Positions 36,288 through 44,558 of a stretch of DNA of 64,000 nt are shown one piece after another. Every line of letters begins with the position of its first letter. Position 1 is the first letter of the stretch. The stretch is from assembly GCF_018343775.1 (NCBI RefSeq), contig NZ_CP074349.1:124001-188000 (forward strand), in the 5' to 3' direction. The translations under genes and the position numbers were made by a program. Below the pieces are notes generated by a model. It made no database searches and was not told where the DNA came from. It worked only from the letters and a program-made list of their open reading frames with translations. This DNA is from Pseudomonas cichorii. Its GTDB lineage: Bacteria; Pseudomonadota; Gammaproteobacteria; Pseudomonadales; Pseudomonadaceae.

Positions 36288-37496
36288 TTAAACCTGATTC
36301 ATGCGTTCTGCGATAAAAGTGATCAGCTGGCGGGCAATCTTGGCCTTGCTGGTCTGGGCGAAAAGCGTTGCGTGCAACGCCCGGTCGATCACGCTGCAGG
36401 CGTTTTCCTCGCTGTTGAAGCCGATGCTGGGGTTGGCCACATCGTTGGCGACGATCAGGTCGAGGTTCTTGTCCTTGAGCTTGCGTGCAGCATAGTCGAG
36501 CAGATGTTCGGTCTCGGCGGCGAAGCCGACACTGAAAGGGCGATCCGGGCGTGTGGCGATGGTGGCCAGGATGTCCGGGTTGCGGACCATCTGGAGCAGC
36601 AGGCCGTCGCCGTTGGCAGGATCTTTCTTGAGTTTGTGGGGCGCGATGACTTCCGGGCGGTAGTCGGCCACGGCTGCGGAGGCGATGAACAGGTCGCAGG
36701 GGATCGCGGCTTCACAGGCGGCCAGCATGTCGCGGGCGCTGACCACATCGATACGCGATACGCGATCCGGCGTTTGCAGGTTGACCGGGCCGGTAATCAG
36801 CGTGACACGGGCACCCGCTTCCACGGCGGCCTCGGCCAGGGCAAAGCCCATCTTGCCGGAGCTGTGGTTGGTGATGTAGCGCACCGGGTCGATGTTTTCC
36901 TGGGTCGGACCGGCGGTGATCAGCACATGCTTGCCGGTCAGGGTCAGGCGCTGGAAGCAGTCGGCAGCGCACTGGGCCAGGTCGTTGGCTTCGAGCATGC
37001 GTCCGAAACCCACGTCGCCACAGGCCTGGCTGCCGGACGCCGGGCCGAAGACGCGGAAACCGCGGTCTTCGAGCAGGCGGGTATTGGCCTGCACCGACTC
37101 GTCGCGCCACATGGCCTGGTTCATGGCCGGGGCAATGGCGACCGTTGCGTCGGTGGCCAGGACGATGGTGGTCAGCAGGTCATTGGCAATGCCTTGTGAC
37201 AGACGAGCGATCAGGTCGGCCGTGGCCGGTGCCACGAGTATCAGATCCGCCCACTTGGCCAGCTCGATATGGCCCATCGCGGCCTCGGCAGCGGGGTCCA
37301 GCAGGTCCAGGTGTACGGGGTGCCCGGAAAGGGCCTGCATGGTCAGAGGAGTGATGAACTCGGCGCCACCCTTGGTCATGACGACACGCACTTCTGCGCC
37401 GTGATCGCGCAACCGGCGAACCAGTTCGGCGCTCTTGTAGGCTGCGATGCCGCCGCCGACGCCCAGAACGATGCGTTTTCGATACAGCCGCTGCAT
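36288..37496 (-). CDS. coaBC: Phosphopantothenoylcysteine decarboxylase / phosphopantothenate-cysteine ligase
   Basis: 402 residues from the ATG at 37496. The CoaC flavoprotein half (1-190) starts [19 protein letters not shown] and carries PAMNQAMW. The CoaB half begins near 190 with [17 protein letters not shown] and [12 protein letters not shown]. It makes 4'-phosphopantetheine for coenzyme A. It is divergent from radC. Confidence 0.96.
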   Translation of the reverse strand: MQRLYRKRIVLGVGGGIAAYKSAELVRRLRDHGAEVRVVMTKGGAEFITPLTMQALSGHPVHLDLLDPAAEAAMGHIELAKWADLILVAPATADLIARLSQGIANDLLTTIVLATDATVAIAPAMNQAMWRDESVQANTRLLEDRGFRVFGPASGSQACGDVGFGRMLEANDLAQCAADCFQRLTLTGKHVLITAGPTQENIDPVRYITNHSSGKMGFALAEAAVEAGARVTLITGPVNLQTPDRVSRIDVVSARDMLAACEAAIPCDLFIASAAVADYRPEVIAPHKLKKDPANGDGLLLQMVRNPDILATIATRPDRPFSVGFAAETEHLLDYAARKLKDKNLDLIVANDVANPSIGFNSEENACSVIDRALHATLFAQTSKAKIARQLITFIAERMNQV

Positions 37497-37630
37497 AGAC
37501 CTGCCTTTTTGGTCGAGTGAGTACGCGACAGCGATGACGCCTCCCCAGGCCAGGTCGCTGCGCAAAAAAGATGGGCTAAGATAGCACAGCGACCGCACCG
37601 GAACAGCGGCGCCACACACATGGAGGTGCT

Positions 37631-38305
37631 ATGAGTATTCGCAATTGGCCTGCGTCCGAACGCCCGCGTGAGCGTTTGCTGGAGTCGGGGGCGCAAAGCC
37701 TCTCCGACGCCGAGTTGTTAGCCATCTTTTTACGGACCGGCGTGGCCGGAAAAAGCGCTGTAGACCTGGCGCGTCATCTGTTGATTCAATTTGGCAGCCT
37801 GAGAGCGCTGCTGGAAAGCGATCTGGGCAGGTTCAGCTCGCATCTTGGGCTCGGGCCTGCGAAGTTTGCCCAGTTGCAGGCGGTCATGGAGATGTCGCGT
37901 CGGCACATGGCTGAAACATTGCGTCGCGATTCAATTCTCGAAAGCCCGACACAGGTGCGCAGGTATCTCAAGGCAATACTTCGCCAGGAACAGCATGAAG
38001 TGTTCGGCTGCCTGTTTCTCGACAGCAAGAATCGCGTCCTGACGTTCGAGATCCTGTTTCACGGGACGATCAACGCCGCGTATGTGCATCCGCGACAGGT
38101 CGTCAAACGCGCCATGGTCCACAATGCCGCCAGCGTCATCCTGTGCCATAACCACCCTTCGGGCGTCACCGATCCCAGCCATTCCGACATCGAGCTGACC
38201 AAACACCTGAAACAGACGCTGGCGTTGATCGATGTGCGGGTGCTGGACCATGTGATCATCGGCGATGGAGAACCGCTGTCGATGGTGGAGATGGGGCTGG
38301 TGTAG
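37631..38305 (+). CDS. radC: RadC-family JAB domain protein
   Basis: 224 residues: helix-hairpin-helix-like N-terminus ([14 protein letters not shown]) and a C-terminal JAMM/MPN domain with [15 protein letters not shown], which holds the zinc-binding HxH-x-D pattern. GGAGGT precedes the ATG. Named for DNA repair, but the molecular role of the family remains unsettled. Confidence 0.95.
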   Translation: MSIRNWPASERPRERLLESGAQSLSDAELLAIFLRTGVAGKSAVDLARHLLIQFGSLRALLESDLGRFSSHLGLGPAKFAQLQAVMEMSRRHMAETLRRDSILESPTQVRRYLKAILRQEQHEVFGCLFLDSKNRVLTFEILFHGTINAAYVHPRQVVKRAMVHNAASVILCHNHPSGVTDPSHSDIELTKHLKQTLALIDVRVLDHVIIGDGEPLSMVEMGLV

Positions 38306-38311
38306 GGTTTG

Positions 38312-38356
38312 TTCGCGAATGAATTGGCACTCTGTGAGAGCGAATTCATTCGCGAA
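38312..38356. repeat. REP-like palindrome, copy 4
   Basis: TTCGCGAATGAATTGGCACTC faces GAGCGAATTCATTCGCGAA across a short loop. The left arm has drifted (TTGGCA for TTCGCT). It lies between convergent radC and the peptide-binding protein gene. Confidence 0.88.
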
Positions 38357-38370
38357 GCTTCATAAAACCC

Positions 38371-39957
38371 TTACTTCACCTTCACCTTGTAGAAGTCCTG
38401 GCGCCCGAACGGGCTGACTTCATAGCCTGTCACGTCCTTGCGGGTCAGGGTGGCGGCGGTCGGATGGGCCAGTGGCAGCCAGAGGGCCTGCTGCTGGATC
38501 TGTGCCTGCGCCTGCTGATACAACTTGCTGCGCTGCGCCTGATCGCTGGTGGATTTGCCGTCGCTGATCAGCTTGTCCAGGGCTTTGTCGCAATAGCGGG
38601 CAAAGTTGGTGCCCGACTGCACGGCGGCGCAGGAGAACTGCGGTGTCAGGAAATTATCCGGGTCGCCGTTGTCGCCTGCCCAGCCCATGAACAGCAAGTC
38701 ATGCTCGCCCGCCTTGGCGCGACGAATCAGCTCGCCCCACTCGATAACCTTGATCTCGGCGTCGATGCCGACTTTCTTCAAATCTGCTTGCAGCAACTGC
38801 GCGCCCAGGCTCGGGTTGGGGTTCAGCAGGCTGCTGGAAGGGCGAGTCCAGAGGGTGGTCTTGAAGCCGTCCTTCAGTCCGGCTTTGGCCAGCAACTCCT
38901 TGGCCTTGGCGACATCGTGTGGATAACCCGGCAGCTCTTTTGCGTAGCTCCAGGTGTTGGGCGGGTAAGGGCCGTTGGCGATTTCTGCGGTGTCTTCAAA
39001 AACGGCTTTCAGGTAGTTCGCCTTGTCGAAGGCCAGATTTACAGCCTGGCGCACTTCCGGTTTGTCGAACGGTGCGTGCTGGCTGTTGATCGCCACGAAC
39101 GCGGTCATGAAGGCTTCGTTCTTTTCCACCTTGAGCGCCGGGTCTTTGCTGGCTTCCTGGATATCCAGTGGCTTGGGCGAAAGCGCGATCTGGCATTCAT
39201 CACGACGGATCTTTTGCAGACGCACATTCGCATCCGGCGTGATGGCGTAAATCAGCGTGTCGCTTCCAGGCTTGCCTGCGAAGTAATTTTCGTTGGCTTC
39301 GTAACGCACCACGGCATCTTTCTGGAAGCGTTTGAAGACGAAAGGCCCGGTGCCGATTGGCTGGCTGTTGAGCTTTTCCGGGGTGCCGGCTTTCAGCAAC
39401 TGGGCGGTGTATTCAGCTGAGTAGATCGACGCGAACCCCATGCTCAGGGTGGCGAGGAAGGTCGAGTCTGCATGGTTCAGGACAAAGCGCACGGTGTGCT
39501 CGTCCGGCGCTTCGATCGTCTTGATGAGGGCTGGCAACTGCATGGACTGCGCGTGCGGGAACCCGCTCTGGGCAATCTTGTGCCAAGGGTTTTGCGGGTC
39601 GAGCATGCGCTTGAAGCTGAACACCACATCCTCGGCGCTGAATTCGCGGCTCGGAGTGAAATAAGGAGTGGTGTGGAATTTAACCCCGGAGCGCAGTTTG
39701 AAATCGTAGGTCAGGCCGTCGCTGGAGACAGTCCACTCCCGGGCAAGGCTTGGGACCAGTTTGCCGCTATTGGCATCGAAATCCACCAGGCGGTTCATCA
39801 GCACATCGGCCGAAGCGTTGGTGGTGGTCAGCGAGTTGTATTGCACGACATCGAAGCCTTCGGGGCTGGCTTCGGTGCAGACCACCAGGTTCGATGCCTG
39901 GGAAATGGCCGGCAATAGTAGTGGGGCCAGTAAAAAGGGTATTGCAGCAAGACGCAT
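38371..39957 (-). CDS. Peptide ABC transporter substrate-binding protein (DppA-like)
   Basis: 528 residues. Signal peptide RLAAIPFLLAPLLLPAISQAS, then the family 5 solute-binding fold (VVCTEASPEGFDVVQYNS; EFSAEDVVFSFKRMLDP). It should bind di- or oligopeptides in the periplasm. No permease or ATPase lies next to it, so it probably feeds a transporter encoded elsewhere, as additional DppA paralogues of pseudomonads do. Confidence 0.92.
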   Translation of the reverse strand: MRLAAIPFLLAPLLLPAISQASNLVVCTEASPEGFDVVQYNSLTTTNASADVLMNRLVDFDANSGKLVPSLAREWTVSSDGLTYDFKLRSGVKFHTTPYFTPSREFSAEDVVFSFKRMLDPQNPWHKIAQSGFPHAQSMQLPALIKTIEAPDEHTVRFVLNHADSTFLATLSMGFASIYSAEYTAQLLKAGTPEKLNSQPIGTGPFVFKRFQKDAVVRYEANENYFAGKPGSDTLIYAITPDANVRLQKIRRDECQIALSPKPLDIQEASKDPALKVEKNEAFMTAFVAINSQHAPFDKPEVRQAVNLAFDKANYLKAVFEDTAEIANGPYPPNTWSYAKELPGYPHDVAKAKELLAKAGLKDGFKTTLWTRPSSSLLNPNPSLGAQLLQADLKKVGIDAEIKVIEWGELIRRAKAGEHDLLFMGWAGDNGDPDNFLTPQFSCAAVQSGTNFARYCDKALDKLISDGKSTSDQAQRSKLYQQAQAQIQQQALWLPLAHPTAATLTRKDVTGYEVSPFGRQDFYKVKVK

Positions 39958-40154
39958 GGCGAAATTCCTGTCAGTTCAGAAAGTGTCCATCTGCCGGCGC
40001 AGTCTGGTGAGAGGCTTGATTCGCCACACTAGACCATGTGCTTGCCCAGAACAATCGCCATGGTGCGACGAGCGGTCAATTTGCCGGCGTGCCCGTATGG
40101 CTTGAGTGCGCGGCTTGAGCGTTGGCATTCCTGAGGCTTAAAGTGGATTGCTTG
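39958..40154. other. Upstream part of the spacer between the peptide-binding gene and rpmB
   Basis: No credible gene. It holds the minus-strand start region of the peptide-binding protein. The full spacer is 374 bases; its right part is the rpmB promoter and leader listed separately. Confidence 0.5.
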
Positions 40155-40183
40155 TTGTTGCATCAAAGGCTTTCTGGTATAAA
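40155..40183 (+). promoter_or_regulatory. Sigma-70 promoter of rpmB-rpmG
   Basis: TTGTTG (40155-40160), 17-base spacer, TATAAA (40178-40183). Transcription would start near 40190, leaving a leader of about 140 bases. Confidence 0.65.
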
Positions 40184-40331
40184 GCAGCGCTCTTTTCTAG
40201 GGGCCCGGTTCCTTCACTGTAGGTGTAGCCGGTAAGACCCTTAAAGAAACGCGGCGCCTGGCGCCAAATGACTGAGAGATTAAGCGGCCAACCCATGCCG
40301 GGTTGGGCATGTGGTTTTAGAGGGCTGAGGC
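40184..40331 (+). promoter_or_regulatory. Structured 5' leader of rpmB-rpmG
   Basis: Contains several self-complementary segments: GGGCCCGG near 40200, GGCGCCTGGCGCC near 40253, and AACCC-atgcc-GGGTT near 40290 overlapping the palindromic CATGCC/GGGCATG. No T-rich terminator is seen. A leader of this length before two ribosomal protein genes could hold an autogenous control site; this is inference. Confidence 0.4.
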
Positions 40332-40565
40332 ATGTCGAGAGTCTGTCAAGTTACTGGTAAGGGTCCAGTAACCGGGAATAACATTTCCCACGCAAACAAC
40401 AAAACCCGTCGTCGTTTCCTGCCAAACCTGCAGCATCATCGCTTCTGGGTTGAAGGCGAGAAGCGTTTTGTTCGTCTGCGCGTATCTGCCAAAGGCATGC
40501 GTATCATCGACAAGCGTGGCATCGAAGCTGTGCTTGCTGATCTGCGCCGCGACGGCAAAATCTAA
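40332..40565 (+). CDS. rpmB: 50S ribosomal protein L28
   Basis: 77 residues: [17 protein letters not shown] start, [14 protein letters not shown] and the C-terminal [13 protein letters not shown]. Normal length. First of the rpmB-rpmG pair. Confidence 0.98.
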   Translation: MSRVCQVTGKGPVTGNNISHANNKTRRRFLPNLQHHRFWVEGEKRFVRLRVSAKGMRIIDKRGIEAVLADLRRDGKI

Positions 40566-40575
40566 GGAGATAATC

Positions 40576-40731
40576 ATGCGTGAATTGATTCGTTTGATCT
40601 CGAGCGCCGGTACTGGTCACTTCTACACTACCGACAAGAACAAGCGCACGACTCCGGACAAAATCGAAATCAAAAAATTCGATCCGGTTGTACGCAAGCA
40701 CGTGATCTACAAAGAAGGCAAAATCAAGTAA
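40576..40731 (+). CDS. rpmG: 50S ribosomal protein L33
   Basis: 51 residues: [19 protein letters not shown] through KYDP-like [15 protein letters not shown]. This is the Cys-free L33 form, so it does not bind zinc. AAGGAGA lies six bases before the ATG; 10 bases after rpmB. Confidence 0.98.
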   Translation: MRELIRLISSAGTGHFYTTDKNKRTTPDKIEIKKFDPVVRKHVIYKEGKIK

Positions 40732-40748
40732 TTGATTCTGTCTCCTGC

Positions 40749-40778
40749 AAAAAAGCCCGCAGCAATGCGGGCTTTTTT
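40749..40778 (+). terminator. Rho-independent terminator of rpmB-rpmG
   Basis: AAAAAAGCCCGC, loop agcaat, GCGGGCTTTTTT, 17 bases after rpmG. Confidence 0.95.
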
Positions 40779-40832
40779 GTGCCTGTCATTTGGTGCTTGC
40801 CTGGGGGCACCCTTGCAAGGCGCTTAAACGCA

Positions 40833-40862
40833 AAACGCCCGGTGCATTGCACCAGGCGCTTT
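40833..40862 (-). terminator. Terminator of the I78-like gene
   Basis: On the minus strand GCGCCTGGTGCA pairs with TGCACCGGGCG apart from one position, followed by TTTTGCGTTT. Confidence 0.75.
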
Positions 40863-40915
40863 AGACCCGACAGCAGTGCCCCCGGCACAAGGCCGATCAG
40901 GCACTTGCTTGGTGT

Positions 40916-41119
40916 TTAGCCAAAGGTGAAGCCCGAAATCAGGCCCGCGTCATCGGTACCGACATGAACGCGATTCAAATCGAATTCCTTGGTGCTGATG
41001 TCGCCTGCGCCAAGAACGCGAGTGCGGCTGGTCAGTTCGCTTATGTAGGGTTTAACGCTCGGTACATAGCGGGTGCTGATCAGATATTGAAGTGCCTGGG
41101 TAATTTGTTCGTTAGTCAT
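40916..41119 (-). CDS. Small protein resembling the I78 peptidase-inhibitor family
   Basis: 67 residues from the ATG at 41119, eight bases after AAAGGA; an ATG six bases upstream is too close to that site. The C-terminal half TRVLGAGDISTKEFDLNRVHV followed by DDAGLISGFTFG (two parts, residues 32-67) fits the I78 pattern R-V-x-x-G-x-x-x-T-x-x-(5)-R-(L/V)-x-V-x-x-D-x-x-G-x-I. It lacks a signal peptide and cysteines, unlike many I78 members. Cytosolic; role unknown. Has its own terminator. Confidence 0.65.
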   Translation of the reverse strand: MTNEQITQALQYLISTRYVPSVKPYISELTSRTRVLGAGDISTKEFDLNRVHVGTDDAGLISGFTFG

Positions 41120-41191
41120 TTTCATAGTCCTTTATGAGTAATGTCCGGCTTGGACACCCCTAGAATCTCGAATCCGAGAGCCCCCCATGCG

Positions 41192-41563
41192 TTACTTACT
41201 TATATCTTTTTCTTCAAATACCACATAAATCTTGCGGCATGTTTCCAGGACCTCCCAGGTCCCCTTGAAGCCTGCCGGAATCACGAACCGGTCTCCCGCC
41301 CGCAAGGTCTTGGCGCGGCCTTCCTCGTCGCGCAGCACTGAAACACCCTGCACGATCTCGCAATATTCATGTTCGGTGTAATTGACCCGCCATTGCCCCG
41401 GCGTACCTTCCCACACACCTGCATTCATTTGCCCGCACGGGCTGTTGTAATGGTTGTAGATCGTCTGTTGCGGATCGCCCTTGAAGACTTTTTCGGCTGC
41501 GGGACGATAGTGCTCGGCGGTCGTCGTGGCTTCGCTGAAATCGACAATGCTCTCGATGCTCAT
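41192..41563 (-). CDS. Cupin-domain protein
   Basis: 123 residues with one small RmlC-like cupin (about 55-105). The motif is EHEYCEIVQGVSVLRD then GDRFVIPAGFKGTWEV, typical of the DUF861-type cupins next to polyamine or amino-acid catabolic genes. Metal ligands are only partly recognisable. It faces away from kauB across 249 bases that must hold both promoters. Function unknown. Confidence 0.8.
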   Translation of the reverse strand: MSIESIVDFSEATTTAEHYRPAAEKVFKGDPQQTIYNHYNSPCGQMNAGVWEGTPGQWRVNYTEHEYCEIVQGVSVLRDEEGRAKTLRAGDRFVIPAGFKGTWEVLETCRKIYVVFEEKDISK

Positions 41564-41812
41564 GTGTTCACCTGGCGCTGAAAAGTGATGCTGGTTGGAT
41601 AGCCTACAGCCCTGATAAGTGCCGCGCCGCTAAAAATCATCGTTGAATAAAATCAACATATGCGGCCAAAAATGGCAATTTTTGTCAAATATATTGGAAT
41701 TGAGAAACTGCTGGTTTAGGGTGGCGGATGCTTCAGGCTGAACTCGCAGGCTCGGGATCGAGTCCTTGATGTTCCATAGCCGCGCAACGACCATCAAAAG
41801 GAGGACATGCGT

Positions 41813-43306
41813 ATGACGACCCTGACTCATGCTGACTGGGAAAAACGTGCCCAGGATTTGAAGATAGAAGGCCGCGCCTTCATCCATGGCGAATACACCG
41901 CCGCCGCTTCAGACGCCACTTTTGATTGCCTGAGCCCGGTCGATGGCCGCTTGCTGGCCAAAGTCGCCAGTTGCGATGCCGCCGACGCCCAGCGCGCCGT
42001 AGACAGTGCGCGCAGCGTATTCAACTCAGGCGCATGGTCGCGTCTGGCGCCAACCAAGCGCAAGGCCACGATGATCCGCTTTGCGGGCCTGCTGAAAAAA
42101 CACGTTGAAGAACTCGCTCTGCTTGAAACTCTGGACATGGGCAAGCCGATCAGCGACTCCTTCAATATCGACATTCCCGGTGCCGCCCAGGCGCTGAGCT
42201 GGAGTGGCGAGGCCATCGACAAGTTGTACGACGAAGTTGCCGCCACGCCTCACGACCAATTGGGCCTGGTAACCCGCGAGCCTGTGGGCGTCGTAGCCGC
42301 CATTGTGCCGTGGAACTTCCCGCTGCTGATGGCCTGCTGGAAGCTGGGGCCTGCGCTGTCCACCGGCAACTCAGTGATCCTCAAGCCTTCGGAAAAGTCG
42401 CCGCTGACCGCCATCCGCATCGCGCAACTGGCGATTGAAGCCGGCATTCCGGCGGGTGTGCTCAACGTGCTGCCAGGCCATGGTCATACCGTGGGCAAGG
42501 CTCTGGCCCTGCATATGGATGTGGATACCGTGGTGTTCACCGGTTCGACCAAGATCGCCAGGCAATTGATGGTCTATGCGGGCGAGTCGAACATGAAGCG
42601 TGTCTGGCTTGAGGCAGGCGGCAAGAGCCCTAACATCGTCTTTGCCGACGCACCGGATCTGCAGGCCGCAGCCGAAGCGGCAGCCAGTGCCATTGCCTTC
42701 AACCAGGGCGAGGTCTGCACGGCCGGTTCGCGACTGTTGGTCGAGCGTTCCATCAAGGATCGCTTCCTGCCGCTGGTGATCGAAGCCCTCAAGGCCTGGA
42801 AGCCAGGCAATCCGCTGGACCCGGCGACGACTGTCGGTGCCTTGGTCGATATCCAGCAGATGAAAACGGTGCTGTCGTATATCGAGGCCGGTCACGCCGA
42901 TGGCGCCAAGCTGGTTGCGGGCGGCAAGCGCATCCTGGAAGAAACGGGCGGCACTTATGTCGAGCCAACCATTTTCGATGGCGTGAACAACGCCATGAGA
43001 ATTGCCCAGGAAGAAATCTTCGGGCCGGTACTGTCTGTCCTGACCTTTGACAGCGCTGAAGAAGCGATCCAGATCGCCAACGACACGCAATATGGCCTGG
43101 CTGCAGCGGTATGGACCTCGAATCTGTCCAAGGCGCACCTGACAGCCAAGGCATTGCGGGCCGGTAGCGTGTGGGTCAACCAGTATGACGGCGGCGACAT
43201 GACCGCTCCGTTCGGTGGTTTCAAGCAATCGGGCAATGGCCGCGACAAGTCGCTGCATGCGTTCGATAAATACACCGAACTGAAATCGACCTGGATCAAG
43301 CTGTAA
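41813..43306 (+). CDS. kauB: Aldehyde dehydrogenase of polyamine/agmatine catabolism
   Basis: 497 residues from the ATG at 41813; AGGAGG at 41799-41804 is eight bases away from it but only two from the ATG at 41807. Landmarks: IVPWNFPLLMACWKLGPAL, VFTGSTKIAR, catalytic Glu in WLEAGGKSPN and catalytic Cys in NQGEVCTAGSR. As recalled, it matches KauB/PauC closely, which oxidises 4-guanidinobutyraldehyde, gamma-glutamyl-aminobutyraldehyde and 3-aminopropionaldehyde. A polyamine oxidase-like FAD protein and a PuuR-like regulator lie within 12 kb. Confidence 0.92.
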   Translation: MTTLTHADWEKRAQDLKIEGRAFIHGEYTAAASDATFDCLSPVDGRLLAKVASCDAADAQRAVDSARSVFNSGAWSRLAPTKRKATMIRFAGLLKKHVEELALLETLDMGKPISDSFNIDIPGAAQALSWSGEAIDKLYDEVAATPHDQLGLVTREPVGVVAAIVPWNFPLLMACWKLGPALSTGNSVILKPSEKSPLTAIRIAQLAIEAGIPAGVLNVLPGHGHTVGKALALHMDVDTVVFTGSTKIARQLMVYAGESNMKRVWLEAGGKSPNIVFADAPDLQAAAEAAASAIAFNQGEVCTAGSRLLVERSIKDRFLPLVIEALKAWKPGNPLDPATTVGALVDIQQMKTVLSYIEAGHADGAKLVAGGKRILEETGGTYVEPTIFDGVNNAMRIAQEEIFGPVLSVLTFDSAEEAIQIANDTQYGLAAAVWTSNLSKAHLTAKALRAGSVWVNQYDGGDMTAPFGGFKQSGNGRDKSLHAFDKYTELKSTWIKL

Positions 43307-43332
43307 ACACGGTTTTGTAAGGCTTCAGTGCG

Positions 43333-43356
43333 TGGGAGCGAATTCATTCGCTCCCA
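43333..43356. repeat. REP-like palindrome, copy 5 (collapsed form)
   Basis: GGGAGCGAAT, TC, ATTCGCTCCC: two outer halves fused into one compact hairpin. It lies between co-directional kauB and the MFS gene. Confidence 0.8.
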
Positions 43357-43409
43357 GATCCAGGTTTGCCGGTTGTATTGAACACTTCTTGACCCGTCGG
43401 AGCAGGGAA

Positions 43410-44558
43410 ATGCGTTGGGGTACTTATTTCGCTGTGCTGGCCTCGGTCCTGAGTGTCGGCCTGGCGGTGGGCGTCAGCATGCCGCTGGTGTCATTGCGGC
43501 TGGAAAGCTGGGGCTATGGCACGTTTGCCATCGGGGTCATGGCGGCGATGCCTGCCATCGGGGTGCTGCTGGGCGCGGGGCTTGCGAGCCGACTGGCCTC
43601 ACACTTTGGCACGGCGAACCTGATGCGTCTGTGTCTGTGGGCCGGTGCGTTCTCGGTCGGTCTGCTGGCGCTGTTGCCCTATTACGGGGTCTGGCTGGTC
43701 TTGCGCCTGATGCTGGGCGTGATCCTGACCATCGTCTTCATTCTGGGTGAGAGCTGGATCAACCAGTTGGTGATCGAGCGTTTGCGTGGGCGTCTGGTCG
43801 CGCTGTATGGCAGTTGTTATGCCTTGAGCCAACTGGCCGGGCCGCTGTTGCTGGGCGTGATCGGCACCCAGGCCGATTATGGTTTCTGGATCGGCGTGGC
43901 ATTGCTGGTCAGTTCGCCCTTGCTGTTGCTGGGGCGCAGCGGGGCACCGAATACCGAAGCCTGCTCGGTGACGTTCCGGGATTTGCTCGGCTTCTGCCGT
44001 GGGATGCCTGCCATCGCCTGGGCGGTTTCACTGTTTGCCGCATTCGAGGCGCTGATCCTGACGCTCTTGCCGGTCTACAGTCTGCGTCAGGGCTTCACGC
44101 CGGAAATCGCCTTGATGATGGTCAGCACCGTGGTCGTCGGTGATGCACTGCTGCAATTGCCCATCGGCCTGCTGGCTGACCGTGTCTCGCGTCGAACCCT
44201 GTTCTCGGGGTGTGCCGTTGCTCTGCTGGCTTCCAGTCTGATGATCCCGTTGCTGATCGATACGGTTATGATCTGGCCGCTGTGGGTACTGTTTGGCGCC
44301 AGTGCGGGAGGTCTGTTCACCTTGTCGCTGATTCTGATCGGCGAACGCTATCGCGATGATGCACTGGTGCGCGCCAATGCCCATGTGGCCCAGCTCTGGG
44401 GGATCGGCTGCCTGGTCGGGCCGCTGGTGGCGGGTGCTGGCAGCCAGTGGGTCAGTGGCCATGCCTTGCCGTTGATGATGGCGGCCGGGGCATTGGGGCT
44501 GGTGATTCTGTCGTTGCGAAACAATGCCTTTGGCGGCACGCAAAAGGTTGTCGCTTAA
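43410..44558 (+). CDS. MFS transporter
   Basis: 382 residues from the ATG at 43410 (CAGGGA upstream); a longer in-frame start lies in the REP. Twelve membrane helices, with the MFS signature-like GSCYALSQLAGPLLLG and LLADRVSRRTLF loop. The size and LGRSGAPNT centre resemble the YcaD/UMF1-like group. Substrate unknown. Its TAA overlaps the TAA of the convergent phospholipase gene. Confidence 0.88.
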   Translation: MRWGTYFAVLASVLSVGLAVGVSMPLVSLRLESWGYGTFAIGVMAAMPAIGVLLGAGLASRLASHFGTANLMRLCLWAGAFSVGLLALLPYYGVWLVLRLMLGVILTIVFILGESWINQLVIERLRGRLVALYGSCYALSQLAGPLLLGVIGTQADYGFWIGVALLVSSPLLLLGRSGAPNTEACSVTFRDLLGFCRGMPAIAWAVSLFAAFEALILTLLPVYSLRQGFTPEIALMMVSTVVVGDALLQLPIGLLADRVSRRTLFSGCAVALLASSLMIPLLIDTVMIWPLWVLFGASAGGLFTLSLILIGERYRDDALVRANAHVAQLWGIGCLVGPLVAGAGSQWVSGHALPLMMAAGALGLVILSLRNNAFGGTQKVVA

